In this document: positions 1 to 5,445 of the stretch, in pieces
Position numbering within the stretch: position 1 is the stretch's first letter
How the letters are laid out: every line of letters begins with the position of its first letter
Source: Candidatus Saccharibacteria bacterium UBA4727
GTDB taxonomy: Bacteria; Patescibacteriota; Saccharimonadia; Saccharimonadales; Saccharimonadaceae
Assembly: GCA_002404195.1 (NCBI GenBank)
Contig: DHJF01000003.1
Coordinates: forward strand, 13,936 to 22,055
DNA: 8,120 bases
Direction of reading: 5' to 3'
Position numbers and translations under genes: made by a program
The notes under the pieces: model-generated
Told to the model about the DNA's origin: nothing
Seen by the model: only the letters and a program-made list of their open reading frames with translations
Databases searched by the model: none

Positions 1-107
1 GTATTCAGGATTTCCCATCTAGCTCAATCAATTTTATTTCAACCATGAAAGCCGCGTAGTTCTTAGTGTACTCAGGTCGGTAACTGTATTTTCATACGAT
101 TGTAGGC

Positions 108-113
108 TACAAT
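108..113 (+). promoter_or_regulatory. candidate -10 element (TACAAT) for the YggT gene
   Basis: TACAAT matches the sigma70 -10 consensus at 5 of 6 bases. The -35 region 17 bp upstream (TGTATT, 85-90) is weak. With the last base of the hexamer taken as -7, transcription would begin near 120, giving a leader of about 39 nt that contains the Shine-Dalgarno. TACAAT is also the right arm of a small palindrome, ATTGTA-GGC-TACAAT, which could be chance or an operator. Confidence 0.4.
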
Positions 114-146
114 ATTATCAGGTACATTTAAATTCATAAGTATGAG

Positions 147-151
147 AGGAG
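147..151 (+). promoter_or_regulatory. Shine-Dalgarno deciding the YggT start
   Basis: AGGAG lies inside GAGAGGAG (144-151). It is 7 nt upstream of ATG 159 but only 1 nt from the in-frame GTG at 153, so it favours the ATG. Confidence 0.7.
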
Positions 152-158
152 CGTGTAT

Positions 159-449
159 ATGTGGGGAATTATTTCTATAGTTTTTGGCATTATCGAACTG
201 GGGATTGGTCTTCGATTTATTTTTGAACTTCTTGGCGTAGACCCTAGTTATCTTTTCGTCACCTGGACATACAATTTAACACAACCTCTCGTAGCGCCCT
301 TCAGCACGTTCTTCGGACATGTAAATCAGCCAGTGGCCGGTGTGATTCCATCTAGTGTTTTCGATCTCGCCGCCCTCATTGCACTGGTAGTCTATGGACT
401 TATTGGCGGCATATTGTTGCGTATTGTTGCACACCCGCGCGCTCTATAA
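159..449 (+). CDS. YggT family membrane protein
   Basis: A 96-residue integral membrane protein resembling a single YggT repeat (Pfam YGGT). Two hydrophobic segments are visible, about residues 4-24 and 67-90. They flank the family's recognisable polar centre: a Y-N-L-T-Q-P-L-V-A-P-F stretch at residues 39-49, matching the usual (Y/R)xLTEPxLxPxR region. YggT proteins are widespread, often lie near cell-division or envelope genes, and have no settled biochemical role; osmotic tolerance has been suggested. The start is ATG 159 rather than GTG 153 because of the spacing to AGGAG. The gene ends 44 nt before a pilin gene that has its own promoter, so it is probably monocistronic. I am fairly sure of the family and not of any function. 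Confidence 0.8.
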   Translation: MWGIISIVFGIIELGIGLRFIFELLGVDPSYLFVTWTYNLTQPLVAPFSTFFGHVNQPVAGVIPSSVFDLAALIALVVYGLIGGILLRIVAHPRAL

Positions 450-455
450 GTCTTT

Positions 456-484
456 TTGTTTTTATAAAAGATTTAGCTTATACT
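456..484 (+). promoter_or_regulatory. promoter of the first pilin gene, near-leaderless
   Basis: A -35 of TTGTTT (456-461) is followed by a 17-bp spacer and a -10 of TATACT (479-484, 5 of 6 consensus). The predicted +1 is about 491, three bases before ATG 494, and no Shine-Dalgarno is present. The -35 lies in a T-rich tract after the YggT stop that might also help end the upstream transcript. Confidence 0.65.
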
Positions 485-493
485 TAAACCATT

Positions 494-1048
494 ATGTGGG
501 CAAAACAAAAAGGATTTACGGTCGTTGAGCTATTGATTGTCATTGTTGTGATAGGCATTCTAGCGGCGATTGTCATTGTCGCGTACAACGGCGTTCAGGG
601 TAAGTCACGCGACAGTGCGCGCATAGCCAAAGTTAAAAGTATCTCTAAGGCAATTGAACTTTACTACATTGATAATGGTAGGTATCCACCGATATTAGAC
701 GGTCAAGGCAGAGAGACGAGCTGTGGATCACAGACGGATAACTGGGGACACTGTGATAGAAACAAAACATTGGCCGATATGCTCGCCCCTTACATGTATA
801 TCGATCCAACCTCATTGTCTGATGCAACGCAGGGCAATTACTATTACTGGTACACGAGCCAGGATAGCGATAATTACCAAACATATGGATTGATGGTATA
901 CCTTGAAAGCAGCGGTGGTCAAAATGACGGTGGCTATTATTCAAATGCCTACGAAGTAGGCCCGAAACCCCCCTATTGCTCCACGAAATATAGCGGCACC
1001 AACGCAAGTTGGATTACCTACCATAGTCAGTGCGCTGGCGGTAACTAA
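494..1048 (+). CDS. type IV pilin-like protein (prepilin N-terminal domain)
   Basis: A 184-residue prepilin. A six-residue cytoplasmic leader ends in K6-G7. Prepilin peptidase should cut between G7 and F8, giving an N-methylated Phe and the conserved Glu at mature position +5 (E12). A hydrophobic helix follows, residues 8-31, then an amphipathic stem with S-R-D at 38-40 and a Y-Y-I-D-N-G-R-Y-P motif at 57-65, typical of PulG/pseudopilin-like proteins. The C-terminal globular domain is rich in Tyr, Gly and Ser and has four Cys (77, 87, 162, 180), enough for two disulfides. It is presumably an exported subunit of a type IV pilus or related pseudopilus. No assembly genes are adjacent. It is likely read from its own promoter as a leaderless message. 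Major versus minor subunit cannot be told from sequence. Confidence 0.9.
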   Translation: MWAKQKGFTVVELLIVIVVIGILAAIVIVAYNGVQGKSRDSARIAKVKSISKAIELYYIDNGRYPPILDGQGRETSCGSQTDNWGHCDRNKTLADMLAPYMYIDPTSLSDATQGNYYYWYTSQDSDNYQTYGLMVYLESSGGQNDGGYYSNAYEVGPKPPYCSTKYSGTNASWITYHSQCAGGN

Positions 1049-1120
1049 CCTCCTGAAACATATCCACTAGCCAGTCGCGCGTAAACAATCTCGCATAAGG
1101 CTTCTTTGAGAATCTTTATT

Positions 1121-1129
1121 TGCTATGAT
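1121..1129 (+). promoter_or_regulatory. extended -10 promoter of the flavin reductase gene (leaderless)
   Basis: TGC-TATGAT is an extended -10 (TGn plus a hexamer with 5 of 6 matches). The -35 region is poor (CTTCTT, 1101-1106), as is common with extended -10 promoters. Predicted +1 is exactly 1136, the A of ATG, so the transcript would start at the start codon. Confidence 0.65.
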
Positions 1130-1135
1130 TAAGTG

Positions 1136-1825
1136 ATGGTCACAAAAAATCAACACATAGAACTAATCGTCAGTCGAATTGAGGCTGATCAAACGGGCCA
1201 TTGGAGTGTGTATTTTCATCGCCCAGCAAATTTTGTCTTTGCAGCGGGCGACTGGATCGATATTCAGTTTGAAGGCCGGCAACTACATGGTGGGATAACC
1301 TATTCAATTGCTTCATCACCAACAGAAAGTGACATGCGAATTACGTTCCGAGAAGGCATCAGTGAATTCAAAAAAGCACTTCAGTCGATTAAGCCGAACG
1401 ATAGGCTTACTATCTCTCAGTATGGAAATGATTACGATTTTCAGCTAAAAAAGAACCAGGCAAGCGTGCTCATTGCTGGTGGTATTGGTATTGCGCCTTT
1501 TCGAAGCATGCTGAAGGAAATGTTCGATACTCATCAAGACAGTGACGTAACGTTAATTTACTTGAATCAGAACGAGGACTTTCTCTTCAAAGACGAATTG
1601 GAGTTATGGTCGAAGCGCCTGACGAATCTTTCTATTTCGTACATAGCTACTAAAGATATAAATCGTAAGAAAAGAGAAAAACTGATACTCTCTTTGGTAA
1701 AAAGCCCGCACCGCAACTTCTATATTTCAGGCCCTCCTGCAATGGTAGAAAGCAATGAACACCTGTTGATAGACATGGGCGTAGAGGTGAGAGACATACG
1801 AATAGACAGTTTTGGCGGCTACTAA
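1136..1825 (+). CDS. FAD/NAD(P)-binding oxidoreductase, ferredoxin-NADP reductase-like
   Basis: A 229-residue protein with the two-domain ferredoxin reductase fold. The N-terminal part (about 1-100) is the FAD-binding barrel, with T-Y-S-I-A-S-S at 55-61 in place of the family's R-x-Y-S-x-x-S. The C-terminal part (about 108-229) is the NAD(P) domain. It carries G-G-I-G-I-A-P at 115-121, the late I-S-G-P-P-A-M at 197-203 and a terminal D-S-F-G-G-Y. It should transfer electrons between NAD(P)H and a partner through FAD, in the cytoplasm. There is no attached 2Fe-2S or membrane domain, so the partner must be separate and is unknown. One oddity is Ile54 where the FAD-phosphate-binding Arg normally sits. 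ATG 1136 is chosen over GTG 1133 because the promoter predicts +1 at 1136. Confident in the fold, not in the substrate. Confidence 0.85.
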   Translation: MVTKNQHIELIVSRIEADQTGHWSVYFHRPANFVFAAGDWIDIQFEGRQLHGGITYSIASSPTESDMRITFREGISEFKKALQSIKPNDRLTISQYGNDYDFQLKKNQASVLIAGGIGIAPFRSMLKEMFDTHQDSDVTLIYLNQNEDFLFKDELELWSKRLTNLSISYIATKDINRKKREKLILSLVKSPHRNFYISGPPAMVESNEHLLIDMGVEVRDIRIDSFGGY

Positions 1826-1862
1826 GCCTCTCTGTGCGATACCTACAGCTAACAACACCTTC

Positions 1863-1871
1863 TGATATACT
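1863..1871 (+). promoter_or_regulatory. extended -10 promoter of the HExxH membrane protein (leaderless)
   Basis: TGA-TATACT is an extended -10 with 5 of 6 matches in the hexamer. The -35 region (CTACAG, 1843-1848) is weak. The predicted +1 is 1878, exactly the G of the GTG start codon. Confidence 0.65.
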
Positions 1872-1877
1872 AAGCGT

Positions 1878-2432
1878 GTGAATAGCTCTCAACCGAAATT
1901 TATGCCACTGCCAATTTGGCTATATATCATAGGATGGGGGTTCTTCTTATATTTATTCGTGGCACTCTTGCAGTTTACGGCCGAGAACTCAAACAATCTT
2001 ATATTGTCGGGTATGTATTTCATCGATTTTGGCGTGCATGAAGCATCGCATTTGGCAGCCTTCTTCCTACCGGCGATTTTCATAGCGGCAGCCGGTTCAA
2101 TTGGCGAAATGAGCTTTACGTTATTATTGTTCTTTGCAGCGCTAAAAGCAAAGTCGTATTTTGCTGCCGTATTTGCAGGCTTATGGGTGATGCTTGGCTT
2201 TATGAGCGCTGGTCGTTACATGGCAGATGCACGAGCGCAAAGCTTGCCGCTGATCGGTCCCAGCGAAACAGTGCAACACGACTGGCATTATGTCTTTTCG
2301 CAGCTTGGTTGGCTCAATGCAGATACAGTTATCGGCGGCACCGTACAAACTATTGGCATTATTATCGGGGTAGGTAGCTTGTTGTTTGGTATTTATCTTA
2401 TAGTGTTGAAGCTATCCAGGCCTAAAGAGTAA
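1878..2432 (+). CDS. polytopic membrane protein with HExxH motif, putative metallopeptidase-like, unknown function
   Basis: A 184-residue, very hydrophobic protein with hydrophobic segments at about 13-33, 59-74, 79-110 and 152-176. A metal-binding-type H54-E55-A-S-H58 motif sits at the start of a membrane segment, as in site-2-protease-like (M50) enzymes. Two further motifs are A-D-A-R-A-Q-S-L-P-L at 116-125 and H-D-W-H-Y at 134-138. From memory, this combination (HEAGH-like, ADARAQxLPL, HDWxY) recurs in an uncharacterised family of bacterial membrane proteins. I cannot name a Pfam entry, and I do not see the classical M50 NPDG motif, so proteolysis is only an inference. The start is GTG 1878, placed by the leaderless promoter. 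The gene lies 52 nt after the reductase but has its own promoter. Confidence 0.75.
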   Translation: MNSSQPKFMPLPIWLYIIGWGFFLYLFVALLQFTAENSNNLILSGMYFIDFGVHEASHLAAFFLPAIFIAAAGSIGEMSFTLLLFFAALKAKSYFAAVFAGLWVMLGFMSAGRYMADARAQSLPLIGPSETVQHDWHYVFSQLGWLNADTVIGGTVQTIGIIIGVGSLLFGIYLIVLKLSRPKE

Positions 2433-2472
2433 TTTTGAGTCAATAACTCTTCCCAAGACGCAGCTGGGTTGA

Positions 2473-2865
2473 ATGGCTACAATCTATTTCCGCGTTCGGC
2501 TACGGTTTTTTCTTCTTTCCCAAGAATGGCGGGCGGGCAAACGCAGCTTAACAGTACTAGTAACTACAAGCATCCTCGCCATAGGAACACTCGCCGGATG
2601 TGCTAGCTCTGCCGAGAGCGACGGTTATTCGAATGTTCAAATCGTAGAGTCCGAGAACCAACCCTACATGTTCAGTGCAACACTTAACGGTTGCACGCTC
2701 AGACTCTTCATCACACAAGACAGGGTGTGGTATGCAAGTATCCTCACACTAGCAAACGGTAAGACACCTGATCAATCGCATCTTCCTGGGAATGCCACCT
2801 TCGAATCCGTCGGCAAGGCGCAGGACCTCGCGGCGAATCCACGGTTTACGGCGTACTGCCCCTAG
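2473..2865 (+). CDS. small lipoprotein, unknown function
   Basis: A 130-residue protein with a hydrophobic segment (about 26-40) ending in a lipobox, L40-A41-G42-C43, followed by Ala-Ser-Ser. Signal peptidase II processing would leave an 88-residue lipid-anchored protein outside the membrane. The mature part has two more Cys (74 and 129) that could form one disulfide. No family is recognised. The stretch before the hydrophobic core is unusually long (25 residues, with several Arg and Lys). No alternative ATG, GTG or TTG exists in frame between 2473 and the lipobox. No Shine-Dalgarno or well-placed -10 precedes ATG 2473, and a TACAAT sits just inside the reading frame at 2478-2483, so the annotated start is uncertain. 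It begins 40 nt after the membrane protein gene and may be co-transcribed with it. Confidence 0.7.
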   Translation: MATIYFRVRLRFFLLSQEWRAGKRSLTVLVTTSILAIGTLAGCASSAESDGYSNVQIVESENQPYMFSATLNGCTLRLFITQDRVWYASILTLANGKTPDQSHLPGNATFESVGKAQDLAANPRFTAYCP

Positions 2866-2871
2866 AGTCAT

Positions 2872-2924
2872 GGCGAGGCGTTCCGATATTAATCCCCTGA
2901 GAATAATCATCGGAACGCCGCGCC
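2872..2924. terminator. long inverted repeat between convergent genes, probable bidirectional terminator
   Basis: GGCGTTCCGAT (2877-2887) pairs perfectly with ATCGGAACGCC (2909-2919). After one A/G mismatch, GGCG (2872-2875) pairs with CGCC (2921-2924). That makes a 16-position stem with 15 pairs and a 21-nt loop. It starts 7 nt after the lipoprotein stop and faces the end of the glycosylase gene, where a shared terminator would be. There is no clean T tract on either side, so it could act as an RNA-end stabiliser instead. Confidence 0.6.
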
Positions 2925-2958
2925 AAACTACCATATTGATATTATCAAAGCATAATTG

Positions 2959-3585
2959 CTAGACAGCGGGTTGATTGTCAAGCGAACGCCAAGCATACCA
3001 ACAGGCAATTGATTCGTACGGATGCCAGCCATTCTGATCGGCGATCGACTGGACATCGGCGCTCGTACAGGTCGCGTTAAACCCGTATAATTTCGTGACG
3101 GCGTTCTTAATGCCCAAATCGCCAATCGCGAGTATATCCAGTCGGCCCATGCAAAAAAGTAAAAACATATGCGCCGTCCACACGCCGACGCCTTTAACGG
3201 CGATGAGTTCCGCGATAATCTCATCGTTCGAGAGAGCCGCCAGATGATCAAACTGGAGTGAGCCATCAAGAACGCGCATCGCCAAATCATGAATATAGAC
3301 CGTTTTTTGACCACTCAGCCCAACACTACGCAGTTCGTCGATGTCACGCTGCAAAATCTCTTCGGGGGTAGGGAAGTGACCGAACAGTGCCACAAACCGC
3401 GCCTGAATTGTCGCGGCTGCTTTGACGCTCAGTTGTTGCGAAATAATACTGCCGACCAGTTCCTGATAGTAATCAGTATGCGGTGCCAGTGTTGGAGGTC
3501 CAAACTGATCGATCAGCCCGGCCATAACAAAGTCGTGTTGTCGCAAATAGTCACAGCCGCGTTGTAATGCTTGTGGGAAATCCAT
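2959..3585 (-). CDS. DNA-3-methyladenine glycosylase II-like protein (AlkA/Mag, HhH-GPD family)
   Basis: A 208-residue base-excision repair glycosylase expected to remove alkylated purines such as 3-methyladenine. The central region shows the helix-hairpin-helix and catalytic loop of the HhH-GPD superfamily: V-K-G-V-G-V-W-T-A at 130-138, then D-I-L-A-I-G-D-L-G-I at 150-159, in which D156 is at the catalytic Asp position. The upstream S-Q-Q-L-S motif (49-53) also fits the AlkA/Mag group. The four iron-sulfur Cys typical of EndoIII/MutY are absent. It lacks the extra N-terminal domain of E. coli AlkA and is nearer in size to fungal Mag1. The start at 3585 agrees with a predicted +1 exactly at the ATG. 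It is divergent from the broken pilin and convergent with the lipoprotein. Confidence 0.88.
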   Translation of the reverse strand: MDFPQALQRGCDYLRQHDFVMAGLIDQFGPPTLAPHTDYYQELVGSIISQQLSVKAAATIQARFVALFGHFPTPEEILQRDIDELRSVGLSGQKTVYIHDLAMRVLDGSLQFDHLAALSNDEIIAELIAVKGVGVWTAHMFLLFCMGRLDILAIGDLGIKNAVTKLYGFNATCTSADVQSIADQNGWHPYESIACWYAWRSLDNQPAV

Positions 3586-3591
3586 AGCTTT

Positions 3592-3621
3592 ACTATGCCA
3601 CCATTTTTGAATCTATTCCAA
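3592..3621 (-). promoter_or_regulatory. promoter of the DNA glycosylase gene (leaderless)
   Basis: Read on the minus strand, TTGGAA (3621-3616) is a -35 candidate, followed by an 18-bp spacer and an extended -10, TGG-CATAGT (hexamer 3597-3592). The predicted +1 is 3585, the A of the ATG. Its -35 overlaps the -35 position of the divergent promoter for the pilin pseudogene. Confidence 0.6.
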
Positions 3622-3636
3622 TACTAGGAGATACAC

Positions 3637-3642
3637 TACAAT
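3637..3642 (+). promoter_or_regulatory. -10 element of the pilin pseudogene (leaderless)
   Basis: TACAAT matches 5 of 6 consensus bases. The predicted +1 is 3649, one base before ATG 3650. No good -35 is seen at 17 bp (TATTCC, 3614-3619). The spacing matches that of the intact genes here, which supports ATG 3650 as the original start of the broken pilin. Confidence 0.5.
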
Positions 3643-3649
3643 CAAAGAC

Positions 3650-4056
3650 ATGATAAAGCACAACCCCACGTCAAGCGCCCCCGACGTGGCTTCACGCTAG
3701 TAGAACTCACCGTTGTTATTGTCGTTATAGGGATTCTGGCAATCATTGGTATCATCTCCTACCTCCAAGTACAAAGACAATCGCGCGACAGTCAGCGATA
3801 AAGTGACATAACCTCTCTGCAAAACGAACTTGAGAAATTCTATGACAATAATGGCGCCTATCCGCCGGGTTGCCCCAGTGTCACCTATGCCGCAACGGAC
3901 ATACCTTGCACGTTCAGCGCCACCCTTGCAACTAGCGTTGAGACGAGCTCGTATGTTATCGGCTATCGTAGCGAGGCTACCCAGATATGGACGTTCGTAG
4001 GCGGCCAACATGGCACACAATTTACCGCTACCGCTGGCGGCTACACAATTAAATAG
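3650..4056 (+). pseudogene. type IV pilin-like gene, disrupted by a frameshift and a stop codon
   Basis: The frame ending at TAG 4054-4056 encodes an obvious prepilin: G-F-T-L-V-E-L at 3688-3708, a long hydrophobic helix, S-R-D-S-Q-R, then F-Y-D-N-N-G-A-Y-P-P and a C-terminal domain with two Cys. Two lesions interrupt it. First, no ATG, GTG or TTG lies in this frame between its upstream TAG and the G-F-T motif. ATG 3650 is in another frame and would join if one base were restored, most simply in the C5 run at 3678-3682, giving a 14-residue leader ending R-R-G. Second, an in-frame TAA at 3799-3801 falls right after the S-R-D-S-Q-R stem. Repaired, it would be about 135 residues. Its promoter looks intact. 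The other possibility is sequencing error, but that would need two separate errors. Read as written, ATG 3650 gives only a 16-codon peptide. Confidence 0.8.
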
Positions 4057-4080
4057 CTGGCGATGAAACCACAAGTACTG

Positions 4081-4086
4081 TATAGT
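4081..4086 (+). promoter_or_regulatory. -10 element of the RNA methyltransferase gene (leaderless)
   Basis: TATAGT matches 5 of 6 consensus bases. The predicted +1 is 4093, one base before ATG 4094. The -35 position at 17 bp (TGGCGA, 4058-4063) is weak. No Shine-Dalgarno precedes the ATG. Confidence 0.55.
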
Positions 4087-4093
4087 AAAAACA

Positions 4094-5413
4094 ATGATGA
4101 AAAAAGTTCTTCCTATCGTTGAATTAACCCTCGAGAAAATCGTGGGTGGTGGTCAAACGCTTGGCAGTTTAGATTACGGTAAAAAAGCTTTTGTTTGGGG
4201 TGGCTTACCTGGCGAAAAAGTCAGTGTCCAACTAACAAAAAAGAAGTCGAGCCTCGTTGAAGGCATCGTTGTTGAAGTGCTTGAACCGAGCGCCGACCGC
4301 GTGACGCCAGTCGACGAAGATAGCTATCTTTCAACCAGCCCATGGCAAATTATGAATTTTGAGCGTGAGCAGCATTACAAGTCTGCTTTAATCGAAGAAG
4401 CCTTTGAGCTACACGATATTGTCTTGCCCGAAAAAATTGAGGCCTATAGTGATGGTCGCGAAATGGGCTATCGCAACAAACTTGAGTTTAGCTGGTGGTG
4501 GGATAAAGAAGCAGGGCAGCTTGATTTAGCATTTTTCCGCCGTGGTACGCATGGTAAAATCCCTGTTCAGGGCAGTAGTTTAGCCGACCCTAAAATCAAC
4601 GAAGCCGCGCATCGTATTCGCGACACGCTTCGCAACCGCGAGGTCCAAGCCTACCTCCTGAAGACGCTCCTGATTCGCTCTAATCGCGCAGGTGATGTCG
4701 TTGCACAACTCTACGTCAAAGACGAAATGTTCGACGCTTTTACCGAGCAAGAACTACGCGACTTTGACATCGCCGGCTTTGAACTCATCTTTAGCAACCC
4801 GAAGAGCCCCGCTAGCGTTATTACGAAGCGCCTCCAGGCTTGGGGTGAAACAAGCCTGACCGATACCATCCTCGACGTGCCATTTACGTACGCCGTAGAA
4901 GGCTTCTTCCAGATTAATCTACCTGTATACGAACAGGCCCTGCGCGACATGCACGAATGGGTACCAGCCGATAAGCCAGCCGTTGACCTTTACAGCGGCG
5001 TTGGCACTATCGGCCTCACTATTGGCGGCGACCACATTACCATGGTGGAGATCAACGAGCACGCCGTGCGCGAGATGGAGCGTAACATCACCGCTCTCCA
5101 GCGCGAACAAGCCGCGAAAGCAATCTTGGCGCCAAGCGAGACCGCACTTGAGCATATCACCAGTGATGCAACTATTATCGTCGACCCGCCGCGCGCCGGC
5201 CTCCACGAAGACGTCGTTACGAAATTACGCGAAGCCACACCTGACCGCATCGTCTACCTAAGCTGTAACCCCGTCACACAAGCACGCGACGTCGCACTCC
5301 TCTGTGCCGACAACGCCTACGGCATTCGCGCGCATCGTGGCTACAACTTCTTCCCGCGCACGCCGCATATTGAACATTTAATTGTCCTTGACCGCATTCC
5401 AACCGCTCACTAA
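4094..5413 (+). CDS. TrmA/RlmD-family RNA (uracil-5-)-methyltransferase
   Basis: A 439-residue SAM-dependent enzyme that should methylate C5 of a uridine in rRNA or tRNA. An N-terminal TRAM/OB domain spans about 6-70. A central part has G-Y-R-N-K at 125-129. The C-terminal Rossmann domain has F-F-Q-I-N (271-275), D-L-Y-S-G-V-G-T-I-G-L (298-308, the SAM loop), V-E-I-N (318-321) and D-P-P-R-A-G-L (364-370). C391 in S-C-N-P is the nucleophile, and E427 in R-T-P-H-I-E is the general base. The four iron-sulfur Cys normally found after the TRAM domain in RlmD/RumA are missing: the equivalent region (about 75-95) has Ser, Thr and Pro but no Cys. This is a cluster-less member, and rRNA versus tRNA specificity cannot be assigned. 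It has its own leaderless promoter and a 32-nt gap to the modular pilin. Confidence 0.92.
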   Translation: MMKKVLPIVELTLEKIVGGGQTLGSLDYGKKAFVWGGLPGEKVSVQLTKKKSSLVEGIVVEVLEPSADRVTPVDEDSYLSTSPWQIMNFEREQHYKSALIEEAFELHDIVLPEKIEAYSDGREMGYRNKLEFSWWWDKEAGQLDLAFFRRGTHGKIPVQGSSLADPKINEAAHRIRDTLRNREVQAYLLKTLLIRSNRAGDVVAQLYVKDEMFDAFTEQELRDFDIAGFELIFSNPKSPASVITKRLQAWGETSLTDTILDVPFTYAVEGFFQINLPVYEQALRDMHEWVPADKPAVDLYSGVGTIGLTIGGDHITMVEINEHAVREMERNITALQREQAAKAILAPSETALEHITSDATIIVDPPRAGLHEDVVTKLREATPDRIVYLSCNPVTQARDVALLCADNAYGIRAHRGYNFFPRTPHIEHLIVLDRIPTAH

Positions 5414-5435
5414 ACGCTAATAAATTTTACCTCGC

Positions 5436-5440
5436 AGGAG
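5436..5440 (+). promoter_or_regulatory. Shine-Dalgarno of the modular pilin
   Basis: AGGAG with 5 nt before ATG 5446. It is one of three clear Shine-Dalgarno sequences in the window, and the gene has no well-placed -10, consistent with translation from a longer or shared transcript. Confidence 0.75.
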
Positions 5441-5445
5441 ATACA

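Larger units (their letters stand above)
1..158. other. left-edge intergenic region
   Basis: I see no supportable gene here. Two plus-strand frames are open from the left edge and stop at about 48 (TGA) and 59 (TAG). Either could be the last codons of a truncated upstream gene, but 15-19 codons are too few to judge. On the minus strand the only open stretch is a 13-codon run. The region also holds the candidate promoter and the Shine-Dalgarno of the next gene, listed separately. Confidence 0.5.

Noticed and set aside
153..158. GTG 153 as the start of the YggT gene
   Set aside because: It sits 1 nt from AGGAG, too close for initiation, whereas ATG 159 is 7 nt away.
445..466. TATAA...TTATA hairpin with a T-rich stretch after the YggT gene as an intrinsic terminator
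   Set aside because: The stem is only about 5 AT pairs, with the T tract in the loop rather than after the stem. It also overlaps the next promoter's -35.
1133..1135. GTG 1133 as the start of the flavin reductase
   Set aside because: The extended -10 predicts +1 at 1136, leaving the GTG outside the transcript. ATG 1136 is preferred.
2928..3314. A 128-codon minus-strand ORF in another frame
   Set aside because: It overlaps the glycosylase gene, which has intact HhH and catalytic motifs. The alternative frame has none.
3650..4056. Stop-codon recoding or programmed frameshifting to express the broken pilin
   Set aside because: It would need both a frameshift and TAA readthrough, with no slippery heptamer or stimulatory structure seen. 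A pseudogene or two sequence errors are simpler.
3697..4074. A 125-codon minus-strand ORF
   Set aside because: It lies antisense over the pilin pseudogene. The plus strand shows clear pilin motifs, and the antisense product has no recognisable domain or start signal.
4711..5261. Several 79-95 codon ORFs on both strands inside the methyltransferase gene
   Set aside because: They are shadows of a GC-richer, highly conserved coding stretch containing the SAM motifs and the catalytic Cys.
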